DNA of 64,000 bases from NCBI RefSeq assembly GCF_964204645.1, contig NC_134030.1:21643210-21707209 (forward strand). Direction: 5' to 3'. The notes beneath the pieces are model-generated. The model was not told the origin of the DNA. It was given only the letters and a program-made list of their open reading frames with translations, and did not search any database. The DNA comes from Tubulanus polymorphus (Eukaryota > Nemertea > Palaeonemertea > Tubulaniformes > Tubulanidae). This document shows positions 11,601 to 28,711 of the stretch, piece after piece. Position 1 is the stretch's first letter. Each line of letters begins with the position of its first letter. Position numbers and translations under genes: made by a program.

Positions 11601-14307
11601 GGCTCCATCTGGTGACGGGAACGTGGCATCATCCGATGACGGGAACGCTCCGCCGTCTGCTATCGGAAAGGCAACTCCGTCACCGTCATCTTGATGGTGC
11701 GGGCTACAATCGGGTGTCGAATCGCCCGCTACCGAATTTGGCACGTAGATTATCTTACCCTCGCCCGCGTCCAGCTCGGGCGAACTCGGGCTCGACGACG
11801 TCGGCGACTCGACGCCCGCGACGGGCACGTCCGGGCCCGGCTCGAGCGGGCGGAACAACGCGCCGGCGACGCAGCCGTTCAACACGACGCCCGCCACGAT
11901 CCAGGTGGCGCCCTTCCAGTTGTATTCGTCGAGCAGATACTTGACGAGCGGCGCGAAGATGAAGACGCCGATACCGGAGCCGCAGACGGCGATACCGGTC
12001 GCGAGCGCTCGACGCTTCTCGAAATAAAACCCGACCATCACGATCGAGGGCAGATACATCAAACCAAATCCAAAACCTACGAAAAAAACAAAAAACAGAA
12101 AATCAGAAAGTGAACAGTCAGCGGTCTAGACCAGGGGCCGGTTCCATAGACAGGACTTAGACTTAAGACCAGTCTAAGACCAACTTAGTTTTATAGCCAA
12201 TCTAACAGCTTAAGACCAGTCTTAAGATTTAAGACCACTTTTGGACTTAAGTCTTGACTATGGAACCGGTCCCCTAGTAAGTGACTGCACCCTGTTGATA
12301 TTGACCAGTCTCAAATTCAAACCGGGTTGAATTGATAATTACCTAAGTCGCAATTCAGGTAATTAAGGGAATTAATAGCGACGTGTTGGGACAGCGGAAA
12401 AAAGTAAGGCAGTCTAGACCAGGGGCCAGTTGCATAGTCATGGCATAGACTTAAGACTAGTCTAAGACCAACTTAGTTCTATAACCAATCTAACAACTTA
12501 AGACCAGTCTTAAGATTTAAGACCAATTATGGACTTAAGTCACAACTGTGCAACTGGCCCCAGGGGCTTAGACTAAAGTCATGGCTTAGACTAAAGACCA
12601 CTCTATGACCAACTTAGTTCTATAGCCGATCTAACAACTTAAGACCAGTCTTAAGATTTAAGACCACTTTCGGACTTAAGTCACGACTGTGCAACTGGCC
12701 TATGGGTCCTTTCAGATGGGTCATCCCTGGAGGAGGTCCTAACTGTACTGATTCATTTTGAGCATACAACTTAAATTTCTTATCGCCAATTTCTCAAAAA
12801 TTGAACGAGTTTTAAAGATGTTTCAGGCATTTTGCTCAAATTAAAGGAGTTTCCTTTAAAAACGCATTTTCTATTTAGGAGTTTAAAGCTGTACGGTTCC
12901 ATAGTCGAGAGACTTCAGCTCAAAAGTGGTCTCGAATCTCAAGACTGGTCTTAAGTTGGTTGGTTATAGAACTTCGGTCTTTGATTGTTGTCAAGTCAAA
13001 AATTATTTTTTGAAATTTTGGGGGGCCCTAACGACCCCAGAATTACTAGATCATCAGAAACCATCGGAAGAGATCATCAGAGACCCTCTAGAAGTATGAA
13101 AACCCGTTATTTTTTTAAATTAAGTTAGCACAGGCTAGCGATTTGAAATTCATTAAGTTAGCACGCAAAGAGTTAAGTCATAATCATGGAACAGACATCA
13201 GACTTCAAAGATTCTTAATTCTCATATGAAAATCTTGCAGAAAATTTTCATGAATTTCAAAACTATTTTCAAGCACTCACCTCCTAAAGCGCCGTAAATA
13301 CAAATCAGAACGTCGATGTTCGGAGACAGCACGCTCAACGAGAATGCTAGCGACGCAACAATACTACCGACAATCGTTACCACGCGACAACCAAATTTAT
13401 TCGCCAGACCACTAACCACCGGACCTGCCAAAAAAAAATTATATCAACAATTCAACTCACTTACCAGGGATGCATTTTGAAATGAAGGGTTCAGTTTATC
13501 TCCAAAACTTGCAGTTAAAATTAGTTCATTTTCAAATCAAGACTCAAAGTTTGACTGGACTGCAATCGTAGAACTGGGTTCTGAACTGTGGAACTGGGTC
13601 CTGAACTGTAGAACTGGGTCCTGAACTGTGGAACTAGATACAGAACTGTGGAACTGGATTCACAACTGTGGAACTGGATACAGAACTATGTCCAAAACTG
13701 TGGAATTGGGTTCAGAACTGTATAGAACTGGGTTCAGAACTGTGGAACTGGGTTCAGAAATGTGAAACTGGATTCCGAAATGTGAAACTGGATTCAGAAC
13801 TGTGGAACTGGATACAGCACTGTGGAACTGGATACAAAACTGTGGAACTGGATACAGCACTGTGGAACTGGGTAGAGAACTGTGGAACTGGATCCTGAAC
13901 TGTGGAACTGGATACAGAACTATGTCCAAAACTGTGGAATTGGGTTCAGAACTGTATAGAACTGGGTTCAGAACTGTGGAACTGGGTTCAGAACTGTATA
14001 GAACTGGGTTCAGAAATGTGAGACTGGATCCTGAACTGTGTATAAAGTGATACTCACCCATAGATAAATACATTCCGTTTAACACAGATCCGACGATTGC
14101 TGTTTTACCCAAACTCTCTCCGTAATAATCAATAAATTCGATCATGAATAATCCGAATGAGAAGCAGACGCCGTCGACGAGAACGTTTACGAGAAACGAC
14201 GCGAACGCCACAACCCAACCCCACCCACCATCCGGTGGTATCGGTGGCGATGGTATAACCGGCGCGCCTTTCTTGTTGTGCGTACAGCTGGTGTTGTTCT
14301 CTGCCAT
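8674..14307 (-). CDS. SLC16/monocarboxylate-transporter-like 12-TM carrier
   Basis: Six coding exons: 14,307-14,058, 13,424-13,281, 12,076-10,964, 10,188-9,919, 9,492-9,367 and 8,873-8,674 (stop TAG at 8,676-8,674), 2,103 nt in all, 700 residues. Every coding intron is GT-AG and phase 1. The start ATG follows a 59-bp 5'-UTR intron (acceptor at 14,309, donor at 14,367). The MCT signature DGGWGWVV is at residues 26-33, followed by the first membrane segment. The family pattern YFEKRRALA is near residues 149-157. TM1-6 and TM7-12 are separated by a hydrophilic Ser/Pro/Asp-rich loop of about 260 residues (212-475), much longer than in MCT1-4 but seen in orphan members such as MCT9, 12 and 14. SLC16 proteins move monocarboxylates or other small substrates across the plasma membrane; the substrate cannot be read from sequence. 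The C-terminal tail is charged, Glu/Gln/Arg-rich and ends PCLV. Confidence 0.95.
8885..9195. repeat. Nested tandem repeats in the last transporter intron
   Basis: Three-plus copies of a 26-bp unit (GCAAAGCAGCGATAATGGG), then longer units of about 88 bp adding TCTAGCAACATCCT and an AATAATAAC stretch. They sit directly behind the acceptor of the terminal exon. Confidence 0.9.
9640..9908. repeat. Dispersed repeat of about 80 bp, copy cluster 1
   Basis: Three to four units with ACTAGCGACACCTGGTGGAT, CACTTGCCACAAGTGGAATC and CTATTGCAGCAGTAGTTGAT, in transporter intron 9,493-9,918. The same family occurs at 23,350-23,715 and, inverted, at 48,185-48,420. Confidence 0.9.
12125..12710. mobile_element. 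Three tandem copies of a TIR MITE of about 145 bp
   Basis: Copies at about 12,130-12,274, 12,418-12,562 and 12,562-12,705, in transporter intron 12,077-13,280. The ends are inverted copies: GGGGCCAGTTGCATAGTC on the left, the complement of GACTGTGCAACTGGCCCC on the right. The centre carries TTAAGACCAGTCT in both orientations, so the unit is close to a palindrome. Further copies are at 29,468-29,612, 43,030-43,177 and 45,335-45,662. Confidence 0.85.
13560..14045. repeat. Minisatellite with GTGGAACTG core in transporter intron
   Basis: About 24 units of roughly 19-20 bp (GAACTGTGGAACTGGATTCA and variants), running almost to the donor of the first coding exon at 14,057. Open frames on both strands are repeat artefacts. 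Confidence 0.95.
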
Positions 14308-14446
14308 CCTGGAATTAAAAAAAACGGGAAACAAATGATGATTATGTTTCATGTTAAAAAGACTTACCGGGTACTGTACATCGGTGCCAGTTTCTAGTTA
14401 CAGTTGAACTTCGTGTTCATTTCTGATGTTTTAATTGGAGTCAAAT

Positions 14447-14770
14447 TTTGAACTGTGGAACTGGATCCAGAACTGTGGAACTGAGTCCTGTTCTGTGGAA
14501 CCGAGATCAGAACTGTGGAACTGAGTCCTGTTCTGTGGAACTGAGTTCAAAACTGTGGAACTGAGTCCTGTTAAGTGGAACTGAGTCCTGTTCTGTGGAA
14601 CTGAGTCCTGTTCAGTGGAACTGAGTCCTGTTCAGTGGAACTGAGTCCTGTTCTGTGGAACTGAGTTCAGAACTGTGGAACTGACTTCAATACTGTGGAA
14701 CTGAGTCCTGAACTGTGGAACTGACTTCAATACTGTGGAACTGAGTCCTGAACTGTGGAAGTGGATCCGG
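14447..14770. repeat. Minisatellite with GTGGAACTGAG core upstream of the transporter
   Basis: About 17 units of 19-20 bp (CTGTGGAACTGAGTCCTGTT and variants), just upstream of the 5'-UTR exon. Solitary core copies continue to about 14,930. It shares its core with the intronic array 400 bp away but differs in the rest of the unit. Confidence 0.95.
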
Positions 14771-15611
14771 GATCTGGTTTCACAGTTGTGAGTTAGAGTT
14801 AACTTTTAGTTTAAGTTAGTGCATTTTCAATGTTTTATTTAACTCACAACTGTGGAACTGGACACTGGAGTCCAAACTGTGGAAATGGGTTCATAAAACT
14901 GTGGAACTAAATCCTGAACTGTGTAACTAGAACCAAAATTAAATAAGAGCGGTCTGAAAAGTACCTCCTGCATTTTAAGACAGCAAAAAATAAATGAAAC
15001 GACCAATTTTTTTATCATTGAATACCAATGAGTTCATCGAGATAAGAGCTAGGCCTATAGTATACATACATGGCCTAGATGTAGAGATAATAATTCGTGA
15101 CCTGCCGGTCTATAAGGGGGTCAAAGGTCTAAACTCCTAAATTCTTCCACTATGAAACTTGTGACATTTGGGTAGGCCTAATACCAGATCATCCCACAGG
15201 ACGGAGCCACCGGGCACTTGGAATTTTACAGACTTTATGCCAAGCGCAAAAGTATCAGGAGACTTTAGTGACAGGGCCTATACCCTAATCCCCTCACCAA
15301 GGGATCAGTTATTTAGATTTCAGACCAGTTTAAGCTCATTTCAGTTCTATGGCCACCGGCAACCTAATAACTTAAGACCAGTTTAAGCTCATCTTAGTTC
15401 TATAGTTAATCTAACAGCTAATCTGAAGGCCGCGAGCGGGTCCCCAAAGCTGCCTTGTCGAAACGGAAAAGTGTCAAACTTTGTTAGGTTTAGGGTTAGG
15501 CTTTCGATATGGTTAGGGTCTGGAGGTCTAGGGTCCGTTTTACAGCTAGGATGATAGGGTTAGGATTAGGATTAGGTTGCGAGTGCCGTAGTTAAAACAT
15601 TCCGTAGACTT
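14771..15611. other. Region upstream of the transporter, no gene seen
   Basis: Presumably contains the transporter promoter (minus strand), but I see no defensible TATA or initiator. Partial copies of the AAGACCAGT repeat family lie at 15,318-15,420. Short GGTTAG-type strings near 15,485-15,580 are irregular. Confidence 0.4.
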
Positions 15612-15680
15612 CCATGAGTGTCAGTGGTCTAGTGGAAAGAGGCTAGCAATATTCCGGCTCGGGTTCGAACTCTGTCCGCT
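15612..15680 (+). repeat. tRNA-like SINE head
   Basis: An A-box-like string (GTGGTCTAGTGG) and a B-box-like string (GGGTTCGAACTC), 27 bases apart. It matches the minus-strand copy at 4,118-4,190. Confidence 0.55.
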
Positions 15681-16408
15681 CTATTTTTTCTAACTCTGTT
15701 CTCCACACTTTCCTTGAATTTTCTAAGTGGCGCACCTCAGTGCGCATGCGCGGCGTAAATCAGCCAATCAGAGCGTACCATTATTAGCAAAATAGCATTA
15801 GGCCTATCAAGATCAGGAATAATGCCAAAATATTGGCAATCACCTTCCATATAGTAAGTTAAAATGAAAAAATTCAGTGAGTGATCTTTTATTAGCGCTT
15901 ACCTGGTTCTTCCTTCTCTGTTTCTTTTCTCAAATTAATTGCTCTTTCCGATCAGATCAGATTTTGGTCCACAGAGATAGGGTTGGGGTCCAAATTAGGT
16001 CCGACCAGCGCCGTGCTGCACGGCACAAATCACAATTCGATTTTCTTGGGCGAAGAACACAAAGAGGCCGGTCGGTGATGTTGGCCTAGAACTTGAAGAC
16101 AAGGGGACCAACCACGGCACCTGTCACTAGGGGGCGCCACGGGTTTAGGAATCCTTTGAGATTGAAAGTGTCATCTTCGTTCCGCCGTGACGATCTGAAC
16201 TGACTGACGACGCCTGTTGACCTGGTATGACCTGACCCGGTCGTCTACTAGTAGTGGTCAATCAGCTGTCATCCGGCTTCCCAGGGTCCCTATTAGGTGC
16301 TAATCAGCATAGTCAGGTTTAAAATCCCACCAGGTGGCGGTAACGCACGGAAATATAGACTGGTTACCGGTTTCTATCTCCCAGGCTACCAGTCTAATAT
16401 TTTATCAT

Positions 16409-16737
16409 AGGCGTTTTTACAAGCATTCGATTTTTGCGATCGATCGCAGAAACGCATTAACGAGCACCGATATTTCACGATCGGCGTTTTTACGAACACG
16501 ATTTTCGATCGATTTTTGCGATCGACCAACTCGCTCGGAGCGATTTGATTTCCAAGATGGCGGCACCGGTAGTTGACGTAGATGCAATCTTTTTCTCAAC
16601 GTCGCCATGTTTATGTCATGTGATTAGCCAAAACCATCGTCATTTTTACGAACGCTCGATTCGACCGCACGCGGCACGATCGGAGCAAATCGTTCACGAA
16701 ATCGATTACGAAAAATCGGATGCTCGTAAAAACGCCT
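16409..16737. mobile_element. 329-bp TIR MITE
   Basis: The left end AGGCGTTTTTACAAGCATTC and the right end, read in complement, AGGCGTTTTTACGAGCATCC, extend as diverged inverted repeats for about 36 bp and include CGATTTTT and ATCGAT strings. There is no coding capacity. The open frames on both strands (16,334-16,766) lie across it. Confidence 0.8.
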
Positions 16738-17815
16738 TGGGCTATGGGCGGGTGGTTTACTGGTAGGGTCGGGCTATGGGACGATTAACCGGCCAGATCT
16801 GGCTTTAAACCGAGAAGGCCTTCGTGCCAGTGGTGCATCCGACCATCGTGGCCCCTGATCCACTTGAGCTCGAAAGACGCCGGTCCTCGACCCGGCAGCT
16901 AGCCTGGAACTGAAGTGATTATAACAGTATGACCCGGCGGCTGCGGAGAAACAAGGCTTTATTCAGGGCTGTAGCTAGCATTTAGGGGGCAGAACCCGAA
17001 AAGGGGCACTGGTACTAAGATATAACCCTATGAATAATATTTGGGAAAAGGGCACTTTTCCAAAATTTCTTGGCAACTGCCCCTGCTAAATACGGACCCC
17101 TGTTTCTATCTAGCACCGATTCAAAACAAACAACTATTAAACAAGCTTTATTATCTTTCGTTACAAACAGATACGTCTGAAATTGGTTTAACAAACGAAC
17201 AACATTGATTAGGTTGGTTTACCGAAAAACTTTACAGGATTCATCCAATGAAAAATGTTGCAAATTCAATCATCTGTTGTCATAATTTACAATATTTTCC
17301 AACAACATATTACTTGATCGATAAAAACCGAAAAAAATTGGACAATGACATCATGAGACCGAGGACACACTGCTCATATCGATAAAACCTTAATGAACAA
17401 GTTAATCAGCATTTTATAAATCATTGAAAAACAACATTTTATTCAATTATACCTTGATGAAGACAATTTTGAGATACGAAAAAAACATATTGAAAAAATG
17501 GACATCATAATAAGCAACGCCAAATTGTAAGTTTCTGCTGTGAACCATCAAAGAAATTTGAAAACGACTGATCTTCGTCTGGCCTCTACCCCTAGACCTG
17601 TCTGGTATGGTTGAACCTGCCAGGAGATATTATACCCCCACCAGCATAGCTCTCAGGATCATATGGAGGCACACAAGCTACTACACCACGTCAAGGTGTC
17701 AGTCACGTAGTAGGAGACCGTTTATAAAGTTAGTTATATAGCAAAGCTATTTCAACAAAGAGTAAATAAAACCTTCAAAAATTTTCTTTTTGTGCGTGTA
17801 CTTTACAAACGATCC
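16738..17815. other. Intergenic, no gene seen
   Basis: AT-rich. 16,926-16,955 holds a fragment (GCTGCGGAGAAACAAGG) of the Harbinger-like MITE end found at 61,511-61,542. Confidence 0.4.
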
Positions 17816-18500
17816 CTTAGTAATTTAAGTCCTCATCTTCCATAAAACAATTATATTCACGTAAGTGAATCGGTGGGTGCTACTTCAATGAAAGCTTGGT
17901 CTTTCATCAGTTATTTAAAGCATTCTATTAGTTATTATTTAGTATGTTTTTTTTAATTTAGTTGTTTTTGGTTTATGCATGAACTCATGAGTCCATGGTT
18001 TATGGTTATTTGTTTGTTTATTTTGTTTATTACTAACTGAGCTCATAGAATGCTTTAAAAATAACAACAGAAAAGATCTCGAGATGCTGGCGTACTTAGA
18101 GGAGGTTGTTTTATGATAATGAAGAACCTTATATACTAAACATGTTATAAAATTATGTTTTACATTCTTTTTAATTATAAAATACACAATACAAATACCA
18201 GATTTTAGTAAGTCCTCACATCCATAAAACAATTAGTATTCACGTGTAGAGTGAATCATCGGTGGACATTTCAATGAAAGCTTGATCTTTCATCAGTTAT
18301 TCATTCAAAACATTCTATCATATCAGCCATATTTCGGTGTGTTTAATTTAGTTTTAGTTGATGGTTATTTCTTTGTTTATTACTAACTGAGCCGATAGAA
18401 TGCTTTTAAAATAACAACAAGAAAAGATCTCAAGTTGCTGGTATACTTAGAGGAGGTTGTTCTATGAATGAATGGACCTTACGTATTTACTAAACATGGT
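17816..18500. repeat. Direct duplication of about 390 bp with internal inverted repeats
   Basis: Two diverged copies, about 17,830-18,130 and 18,215-18,480. Each contains CCATAAAACAATTA, TCAATGAAAGCTTG..TCTTTCATCAG and an inverted pair (AGCATTCTATTAG / CATAGAATGCTTT), and ends with AGAGGAGGTTGTT. Mobile origin is likely but no defined ends were found. Confidence 0.75.
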
Positions 18501-18829
18501 ACATCATATTGATGAATATCTGATTACCTGGTAAAAGCCTGATTTATATCAATTGATATCGATTATATCCAGATTTCACACTCACATTTATTTAATTCCA
18601 TCACAATCATACCGCATTCACACTGTTAAAGGGGCCCCGTTTACAAAAGCGCTATAACGTCACTGCAGTTCCTGAATCATTGTTTATAATCCACTATCGT
18701 CTTTGCAGCTCCTGGATCAATGTTAATGAAATCCATGTTTGCAGCTCCTGAATCAATGTAGAAACTATCACCATAGAAGAAATCCACGGTTGAGTCTCGC
18801 TACAAGCTCCAGGATGAAGAAACTTGAGT

Positions 18830-19385
18830 TCATTTGAGTAGACCTGGAAATAGAAGAATCAGAGACGACAGAAGTATGTTGATTGTTGGGGGTTAGAGGC
18901 GAGGGTACTCGGGAGGGGGCGTTAGGAGGTCTTTGAGACTCCGGTGTTTGGTTTGTAGACAGTAGCTACCTGTTGGGAGTGAAAGAGGGTTTGATTATGA
19001 AATCGGAAATCGAAGTACAGATATAGTTGTGTGATCGGTAGTCAAATTTACAGAAATTGTCGGAAAAATCGAAGTACATACGGTAATTATTGAAAATTAT
19101 TGAAATCTACCCGGCAGCTAACCGTCAGGCCCATTATGATGACACAGAAATGATATATCAACTTAGCTTTATTCGTGATGCCAGGTTCAGTTTTGACGGG
19201 GCTCTTCAGGCTGGTGCTTGATGATGCTGTGGTGGCGTCTTCATGGGCTGTCTCTACGGCGGTTGAATCTGCGACATCTTTGTGTGTTGGATCTCGTGGT
19301 GCCTCGATGTCGGGTTGACGGAGGTCTTTGAGTAGACCTGGAAATAGAAGAATCAGAGACGACAGAAGTATGTTGATTGCAACTT
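18830..19385 (-). pseudogene. Penelope-like element fragments
   Basis: The minus strand at about 18,905-18,975 reads TKHRSLKDLL, matching KHKSLKDLL in the better preserved element at 35.2-36.1 kb. The sequence around GACCTGGAAATAGAAGAATC occurs at 18,842 and 19,337 and again at 35,620. Small, out of order and non-functional. Confidence 0.6.
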
Positions 19386-19590
19386 CCCTAGCAGCTATCC
19401 CTCAGGGCTTGCATGATAACCCAGAAATGACAAATAAACTTAGCTTTATGTGATGTCTTCACGGGCTGTCGTCAGATCCCAGCGGCGGTTGAATTCCTGG
19501 AATCTTTTCTTTTTTCTTCGTCGTCTTCCTGGCATCTTCGTCATCGTTTTCTTCAGGTCAACCTGAAATGAGAGAAAAGAGAGAACGGAG

Positions 19591-20430
19591 ATGAAAACCT
19601 GGTACGGAACAAAACTAATGTCCGAAAGCGTTGGCTCCCCGGCGCCGGTCACGTGCCGAGAACGACAGCTGACGAGTCAGCCAGGAAACACTCGTCCCTA
19701 CGTGCCTTCGCACGGGGAACGCAAACCAGGGCTCCAACACCTCACATTCACCTACCTACAGGATGTGCCGGGCAGCATCAATAACTGACACATCTACCAG
19801 ATCGCTAAAGACAAAAGAGAGTAGCGCTAACTGAGTCGAACTAGAGTTAACTAGTTGCCGATCGAGAACAAATAGAAGTGCCCGGAAAACCAAAGGTCAA
19901 CAATGGCCAGAACTAGAGTTAACTAGTTGCCGGAGAACAACTCAGGAGAGAAGTTCTGCCGGAAAACCAGGGCGACCAATGGCCAGAACTAGAGTCACTC
20001 TAGTTGCCGGAGAACAACTCAGGAGAGAAGTTCTGCCGGAAAACCAAAGGTCAACAATGGCCAGAACTAGAGTTAACTAGTTGCCGGAGAACAACTCAGG
20101 AGGGAAGTTCTGCCGGAAAACCAAGGCGACCAATGGCCAGTTAACTAGTTGCCGGAACACAACTACAGTCCTGCCGGAAGGGTGACCAGTATCACACCAC
20201 TCAATCTTTTACCCTTAGTAATCCGATAGATTCGACAGTCATTGACGTCACTCAGTACACACTGTAGGCAGATAATGATGCGAGGCATTGTCGTCCTGGT
20301 TTGCATTCCCTGTGCGAGGGCACATAGAGACATTATTTCCTGGCCGACTCTTTCCTGACGTTCTTGACAAGTGACCGGCGAAGGGGAGCTGACGCTTTTG
20401 GACATTAGTTTTGTTCCAGCAAACGTTGAA
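19591..20430. repeat. Inverted pair of paralogous segments flanking a 77-bp tandem repeat
   Basis: 19,600-19,790 on the plus strand and about 20,430-20,225 on the minus strand align over about 190 bp (shared GGAACAAAACTAATGTCC, GCTCCCC, CGCCGGTCAC). Between them, 19,850-20,165 holds about four units of roughly 77 bp (AACTAGAGTTAACTAGTTGC, GAGAACAACTCAGGAG, TTCTGCCGGAAAACCA). Confidence 0.75.
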
Positions 20431-20639
20431 ATTCGACAGAGAAATCGGCCCTGAAAAATAGAACGGGTTAAAGCTGAAAAATAGAACGGATTAATTAACA
20501 CAGAACAGTACAGGACAGCACGGAGACGAACAGTAACACATAAAACATAAAGACGTCGTTCCTCAGGAAGCAGGAACAGGAGCGGGAGCGGGAGCGCAGC
20601 GAAGATCGCCAGGAGGAGAATCCACGGTAGCATGTTCAC
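20163..20639 (-). CDS. Possible small secreted-protein gene (uncertain)
   Basis: Not recognised. The minus strand opens at 20,639 with a strongly hydrophobic N-terminus (about residues 3-25, Leu-rich) that would pass as a signal peptide. Two TATTTTTCAG acceptor-like sites lie near 20,451 and 20,473. Read in another phase from the first of these, the sequence continues through the segment duplicated at 19.6 kb. The uninterrupted frame is 158 codons, but no clear donor links the hydrophobic exon to the acceptors. It could be a chance frame inside a repeat. Confidence 0.25.
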   Translation of the reverse strand: MNMLPWILLLAIFAALPLPLLFLLPEERRLYVLCVTVRLRAVLYCSVLINPFYFSALTRSIFQGRFLCRISTFAGTKLMSKSVSSPSPVTCQERQERVGQEIMSLCALAQGMQTRTTMPRIIICLQCVLSDVNDCRIYRITKGKRLSGVILVTLPAGL

Positions 20640-21694
20640 AGTGTGAGTAAGCTGAGGTGAATGACTGGCCTAGCGATTCTACTTACTGTCGACCGGTGGT
20701 GTATTTCAATATTGACCAATAGGCAGCCGCGCTGTTTGTCTCTTATTGTGAATGGGGGGTTTACTGAAGTTTGCGGAACGTTACGCCGAGTACACACGCG
20801 ACGTCACCTCTGTATACATCCAGCATATAAACCAGACACGGGTCCCATTCAGATATTGATCTATAGAAATATCTCTGAATTGTCGAAGTAACCGCATGAT
20901 AAAACACTGGACGCGGCGTCACCTTTATACACTCGGCATAGGCCTATACTATAGTATATGGCATAATCTTTAGCTAGGCCACGCAAAGAAATACCCTGTT
21001 TCTCATCAGCTTTTTTGGAAAAGTGACGAGGTTGGCAGGTTTTTATTTTGACCCTTCTTTAAAATGTAAATAAAAAGCCTCATTCAAAATTCCAGAAGTG
21101 ACGAGGGTCTGGAATTCCTCAAGGGCCATACGACTTACGAGTTACGAATTACGAGTTACGTTTTACGAATTACGACTTACGTTTTACGAGTTACTAATAC
21201 ATTTCCTTCAATACGTTACGACTTAAGATTTACGACTTACGTTTTACGAATTACACGGCTTCAGATCCGAAGGGCGCGTTATTCAAAAAACGGGACTTCG
21301 GAATGAACTCGAATTGTCATTCCAAACAGAATAATAATTAACAAAAGTATCTATTGTAGATAGTGAGATCACGGCAGAAAATCCTGCGCGGTGACCAGCC
21401 GGTCGGTACGGCGTCAAAATCTATCAAATGTTGACAAAATTAAATTACGCACACTGCGCACGAGACGATCTTCATTTCAATAGACTCTTAGCTGGAAATG
21501 ACTTTTTAAAAGCCACGGGGCGGTGATATAATTTGACCCTCAGTGATCCCGATCCCTATAAAACAAGTCTTTTTTATGTTTTCAACAATTTAGAAATGTT
21601 TATCTAAGGTAGAAAGTCTAGATAATTCAAAATCCAAAGAAGCAAAAACAGTACAAATCTCATTTTAATAATATGTATTATATTAATTCTATCG
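20640..21694. other. Intergenic, no gene seen
   Basis: 21,128-21,256 is an irregular array of TTACGAATTACGAGTTACG-like decamers. A TATA-like string (GCATATAAACC) sits near 20,823 without an identifiable transcript. Confidence 0.45.
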
Positions 21695-22130
21695 AACGTT
21701 TTCGGGAGTTACATTATCCCTTCTTCAGGCATAGCGCAAGTGATTACATTTACATATCATACTGGTATTTATATAGAATAAGACGAAGTTAATTACAAAC
21801 AATTTCAAATTACTGAGTTACAGGATAATTATGATATAAAGATAATTTATTACACACAATATGAATTACTGAGTGAAGATATTTGACTAGTAGTTAATTA
21901 TCTAAAAACATTGAGAATGAATCCTGACCCGTGTTCGAATAGTTGTTGTTGATTAAGGGAGGGCTGTTGAGTTTTGATAAAAAGTGCTTTTCTAATTTTG
22001 CAATTTAAATCAGAAGATCCTTTATCTAGAATTTTGAAATTCTTTTCGCTTAACGAGACCTGACAGTCACGGCAATTTGACAGATCATATTCGAGTTCTT
22101 GAATTTTACTAGGAAATAAAGTTTTAGTTT
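21695..22130 (-). mobile_element. Penelope-like element 3' fragment with hammerhead-like motif
   Basis: The minus-strand frame from about 22,128 to the stop at 21,898 contains NCRDCQ, then RKALFIKTQQPSLNQQ, the typical end of a GIY-YIG endonuclease domain in retroelements (an I..K.P.LN motif following a Cys-rich stretch). About 170 bases further on, at 21,729-21,695 on the minus strand, CTGAAGA, a GGGA/TCCC hairpin and GAAAACG form a hammerhead-like core, as expected in the terminal repeats of Penelope-like elements. It is truncated upstream (no reverse transcriptase) and lies 270 bp before the ZDHHC start codon. Confidence 0.65.
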
Positions 22131-22400
22131 TTAGTTTTTAAAATGAAGTTAAACGCTTTCGGCGTTTAAAACATCCGAATTGATCGGATTCTATGATGGA
22201 CCAATTCAATTCAATTCAATACTTTATCGTTCCGTATGTATACAAGAAAACGCGTTGGTTACGAATACGATAAAGTAAACACAATATACATAATTATAGA
22301 AACAAATAAAAACAATTAGGCAGCATGAAATTTGAAGTAAGTGAGAATAAATTTAAAATAAACGTCGGACCGTCAACTAGCGCCACCTGCGTGAGACTGT

Positions 22401-28152
<5,752 letters not shown>

Positions 28153-28711
28153 CACGTCTCAACGGCGACTTCTCCGGTGTAGAACCGCTTCCTGACGAGA
28201 CGCATTTCGGGAAGACATTTTTCAAAGCTATTTTTCGTGATAAGAATAACATGGATTTCTGTATGTGTGTATTAGTACGGTAATCGCTCGGAAATTTTAG
28301 ATCGATAATCGTTACTCCGGTAGATTGGCTCCTGACTTGCCGCGCGGTCGATTGGCGCGGATTATCGCGTGCTTTCACCATCGCGATTGCCGACGAGTTG
28401 ATTTCGTAGGATTCTCGCGTGACGCAAAATAATCAACATTGATTCTGGTTCGGTCGACATGGATTCTAGGAGTTATATCATTGAATCAATGTTCGCGGAT
28501 CATAAATCAATGTTAGTAGGATGTGAGTTATTAACATGCGAGCTAAATTTTCGTTCATTTCGCGGTGAGTTAACTCCGAGAGTTAAAGTCTCTCGACTCG
28601 AAAACCGTGGAACCGGATTCGGAATGTGTCTGTCTCGGAAAACAAATCGAGACAGAATCAGAACTTCGAGATGTATGTTATCGCATGTCCAGTAATTCAT
28701 GTGATAATGAC
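28153..28711 (+). other. Probable ZDHHC 3' UTR and flank
   Basis: No second gene seen. No canonical AATAAA within the next kilobase, so the transcript end is not placed. Confidence 0.4.

Noticed and set aside
11271-12113. Plus-strand Arg/Pro-rich frames opposite the transporter
   Set aside because: Antisense of a GC-rich coding exon with high-confidence protein homology on the other strand.
15480-15585. Interstitial telomere (GGTTAG strings)
   Set aside because: Only a few irregular GGGTTAGG copies; no array of TTAGGG.
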